Source: Halomonas sp. 707D7 (GTDB taxonomy: Bacteria > Pseudomonadota > Gammaproteobacteria > Pseudomonadales > Halomonadaceae). From it: DNA of 32,969 bases. The notes under the pieces were generated by a model. It was given only the letters and a program-made list of their open reading frames with translations. It searched no databases and had not been told where the DNA came from. The stretch covers positions 1 to 32,969 of the forward strand of contig NZ_JAMZBC010000018.1 in NCBI RefSeq assembly GCF_024158715.1, written 5' to 3'. Below, in pieces: positions 32,201 through 32,969 of the stretch. The stretch's first letter is position 1. Every line of letters begins with the position of its first letter. The position numbers and the translations under genes were made by a program.

Positions 32201-32969
32201 TTACCGATTGTGGGCGCGGGCCAGCGCCAGCAGCGCCTGCGTCTCGCGATAGGCGCGGGCGTTGACTACCAGCTCCTCCCCCATCTTCAAGTTGCGCGCT
32301 TCGAGCTCGGCGCGAAGAGCGGTGTCCTCGATCTCCTCGAAGTCGGCGTTGTGGGCAAGCGACAGCACCCGGCGGTGCATCTCGATGCCACAAAACGCCA
32401 GCGCGTCCTCGCGAATCTCGTCGAGTAGCGCCTCGCAGGCGGGCGCGCTGTCGTGGCCCTGCTCCTCGAACAGCGCCCGGGGGTAGAGGATGCCGCGGCG
32501 CTCGGTGTGCCACAGGTGGCGAAACTCCGTCTCGAAGTGCTCCAGGCACTCATCGATCACCTCGAGAATCCACGCCTGGTAGGCCTCGAGCTCCGAGGCG
32601 CTGCGGTGGGCGGGCTGGCTGAAGTAGGCCATCAGGAAGTTCGCCACCGCCATGCCGAGATCGAAGGCCATCGGGCCGTACTGGGAGAACTCCGGGTCGA
32701 TCACGCGAACGCTATCGTCGGTGGCCATGATCGAGCCGGAGTGCAGGTCGCCGTGGAGCATGGTTTCGGCGTTGGCGGTGAACTTCAAGAGCATCCGCTG
32801 GGCCTTCGCCTTGAGCAGGGCGTTGGCGCGAAGCGCCGCCACGGTCTCGGCAAGCTCTGGCGTGTGGTGGTTCATCTCGGCCTCGAAATAGGGGTCGGTG
32901 AACACCAGCGACTCGGTGATGGCGGGAATCGCCACGTTGCCGGAGAAGAGCCCGACGTCGGCCTTCTTC
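32201..32969 (-). CDS. mtnK: 5-methylthioribose kinase, partial
   Basis: C-terminal 255 residues; the N-terminus lies beyond the right edge, and the frame is open through the last base. The aminoglycoside-phosphotransferase-like catalytic loop MLHGDLHSGSIM (HGD) and the VIDPEFSQYGPMAFDLG metal-binding segment match MtnK, as do SLVFTDPYFEAEMNHHTPEL and GIEMHRRVLSLAHNADFE. It phosphorylates methylthioribose to feed MtnA. Together with mtnA and mtnBCD it completes the kinase-type salvage branch; the nucleosidase is not in the window. Confidence 0.93.
   Translation of the reverse strand, partial: KKADVGLFSGNVAIPAITESLVFTDPYFEAEMNHHTPELAETVAALRANALLKAKAQRMLLKFTANAETMLHGDLHSGSIMATDDSVRVIDPEFSQYGPMAFDLGMAVANFLMAYFSQPAHRSASELEAYQAWILEVIDECLEHFETEFRHLWHTERRGILYPRALFEEQGHDSAPACEALLDEIREDALAFCGIEMHRRVLSLAHNADFEEIEDTALRAELEARNLKMGEELVVNARAYRETQALLALARAHNR

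Noticed and set aside
1-32969. CRISPR arrays, rRNA and tRNA genes
   Set aside because: No regularly spaced repeats and no recognisable tRNA or rRNA segments in the window.

Overview
The window looks like chromosome from a Halomonas-type halophilic gammaproteobacterium. It is about 60-65% GC, the predicted proteins are acidic, and the metabolic repertoire fits (TRAP transport, arginine transamination-type catabolism, complete methionine salvage). This placement is inferred from gene content and composition; no rRNA or tRNA is present to confirm it.

Layout. (1) 1-5340: a TRAP transporter operon (large permease cut by the window start, small permease, binding protein), a LysR regulator, and a divergent gene pair for a class III CoA-transferase and an HMG-CoA lyase. 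Two 15-bp palindromes of the form TTCGC-N5-GCGAA flank the LysR gene about 110 bp ahead of both operons, so transport and catabolism probably form one regulon for a branched C5/C6 dicarboxylate. (2) 5335-12508: a guanidinobutyrate module, gbuA - yjiH-family membrane protein - aruI - aldehyde dehydrogenase, converting 2-ketoarginine to 4-aminobutyrate plus urea. It is read leftwards from a near-consensus sigma-54 promoter (10975-10990). A divergent PAS/AAA+/HTH enhancer-binding protein gene lies beside it, and a 16-bp-arm inverted repeat about 92 bp upstream of the predicted start is the likely activator site. The arginine transaminase is not in the window.

(3) 12563-22476: a nine-gene defence operon on the minus strand, in which every junction is an overlap except one 2-nt gap: half-size specificity subunit - hsdM - rhuM - 34-codon small ORF - hsdS - small membrane protein - DUF4868-like protein - hsdR - DUF45 (YgjP-type) metalloprotease. 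The membrane/DUF4868 pair resembles the Kiwa anti-phage system (KwaA/KwaB) embedded inside a type I restriction-modification operon. The segment from the small ORF through the Kiwa-like pair is visibly more AT-rich than hsdR and hsdM on either side, suggesting a cassette exchanged inside a conserved backbone. This is the most unusual part of the window.

(4) 22591-26916: a CUT1-type (sugar/glycerol-phosphate-like) ABC importer in the order ATPase - binding protein - two permeases, with a stem-loop after the binding-protein gene. (5) 26972-29095: recQ helicase. (6) 29103-32969: methionine salvage genes, with mtnA divergent from mtnBCD, and mtnK (cut by the window end) convergent with mtnD across a stack of inverted repeats.

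No tRNA, rRNA, CRISPR array, transposase or integrase was seen. No intergenic stretch exceeds about 240 bases. Start codons were chosen from Shine-Dalgarno spacing and family N-termini, and often differ from the longest possible reading frame.
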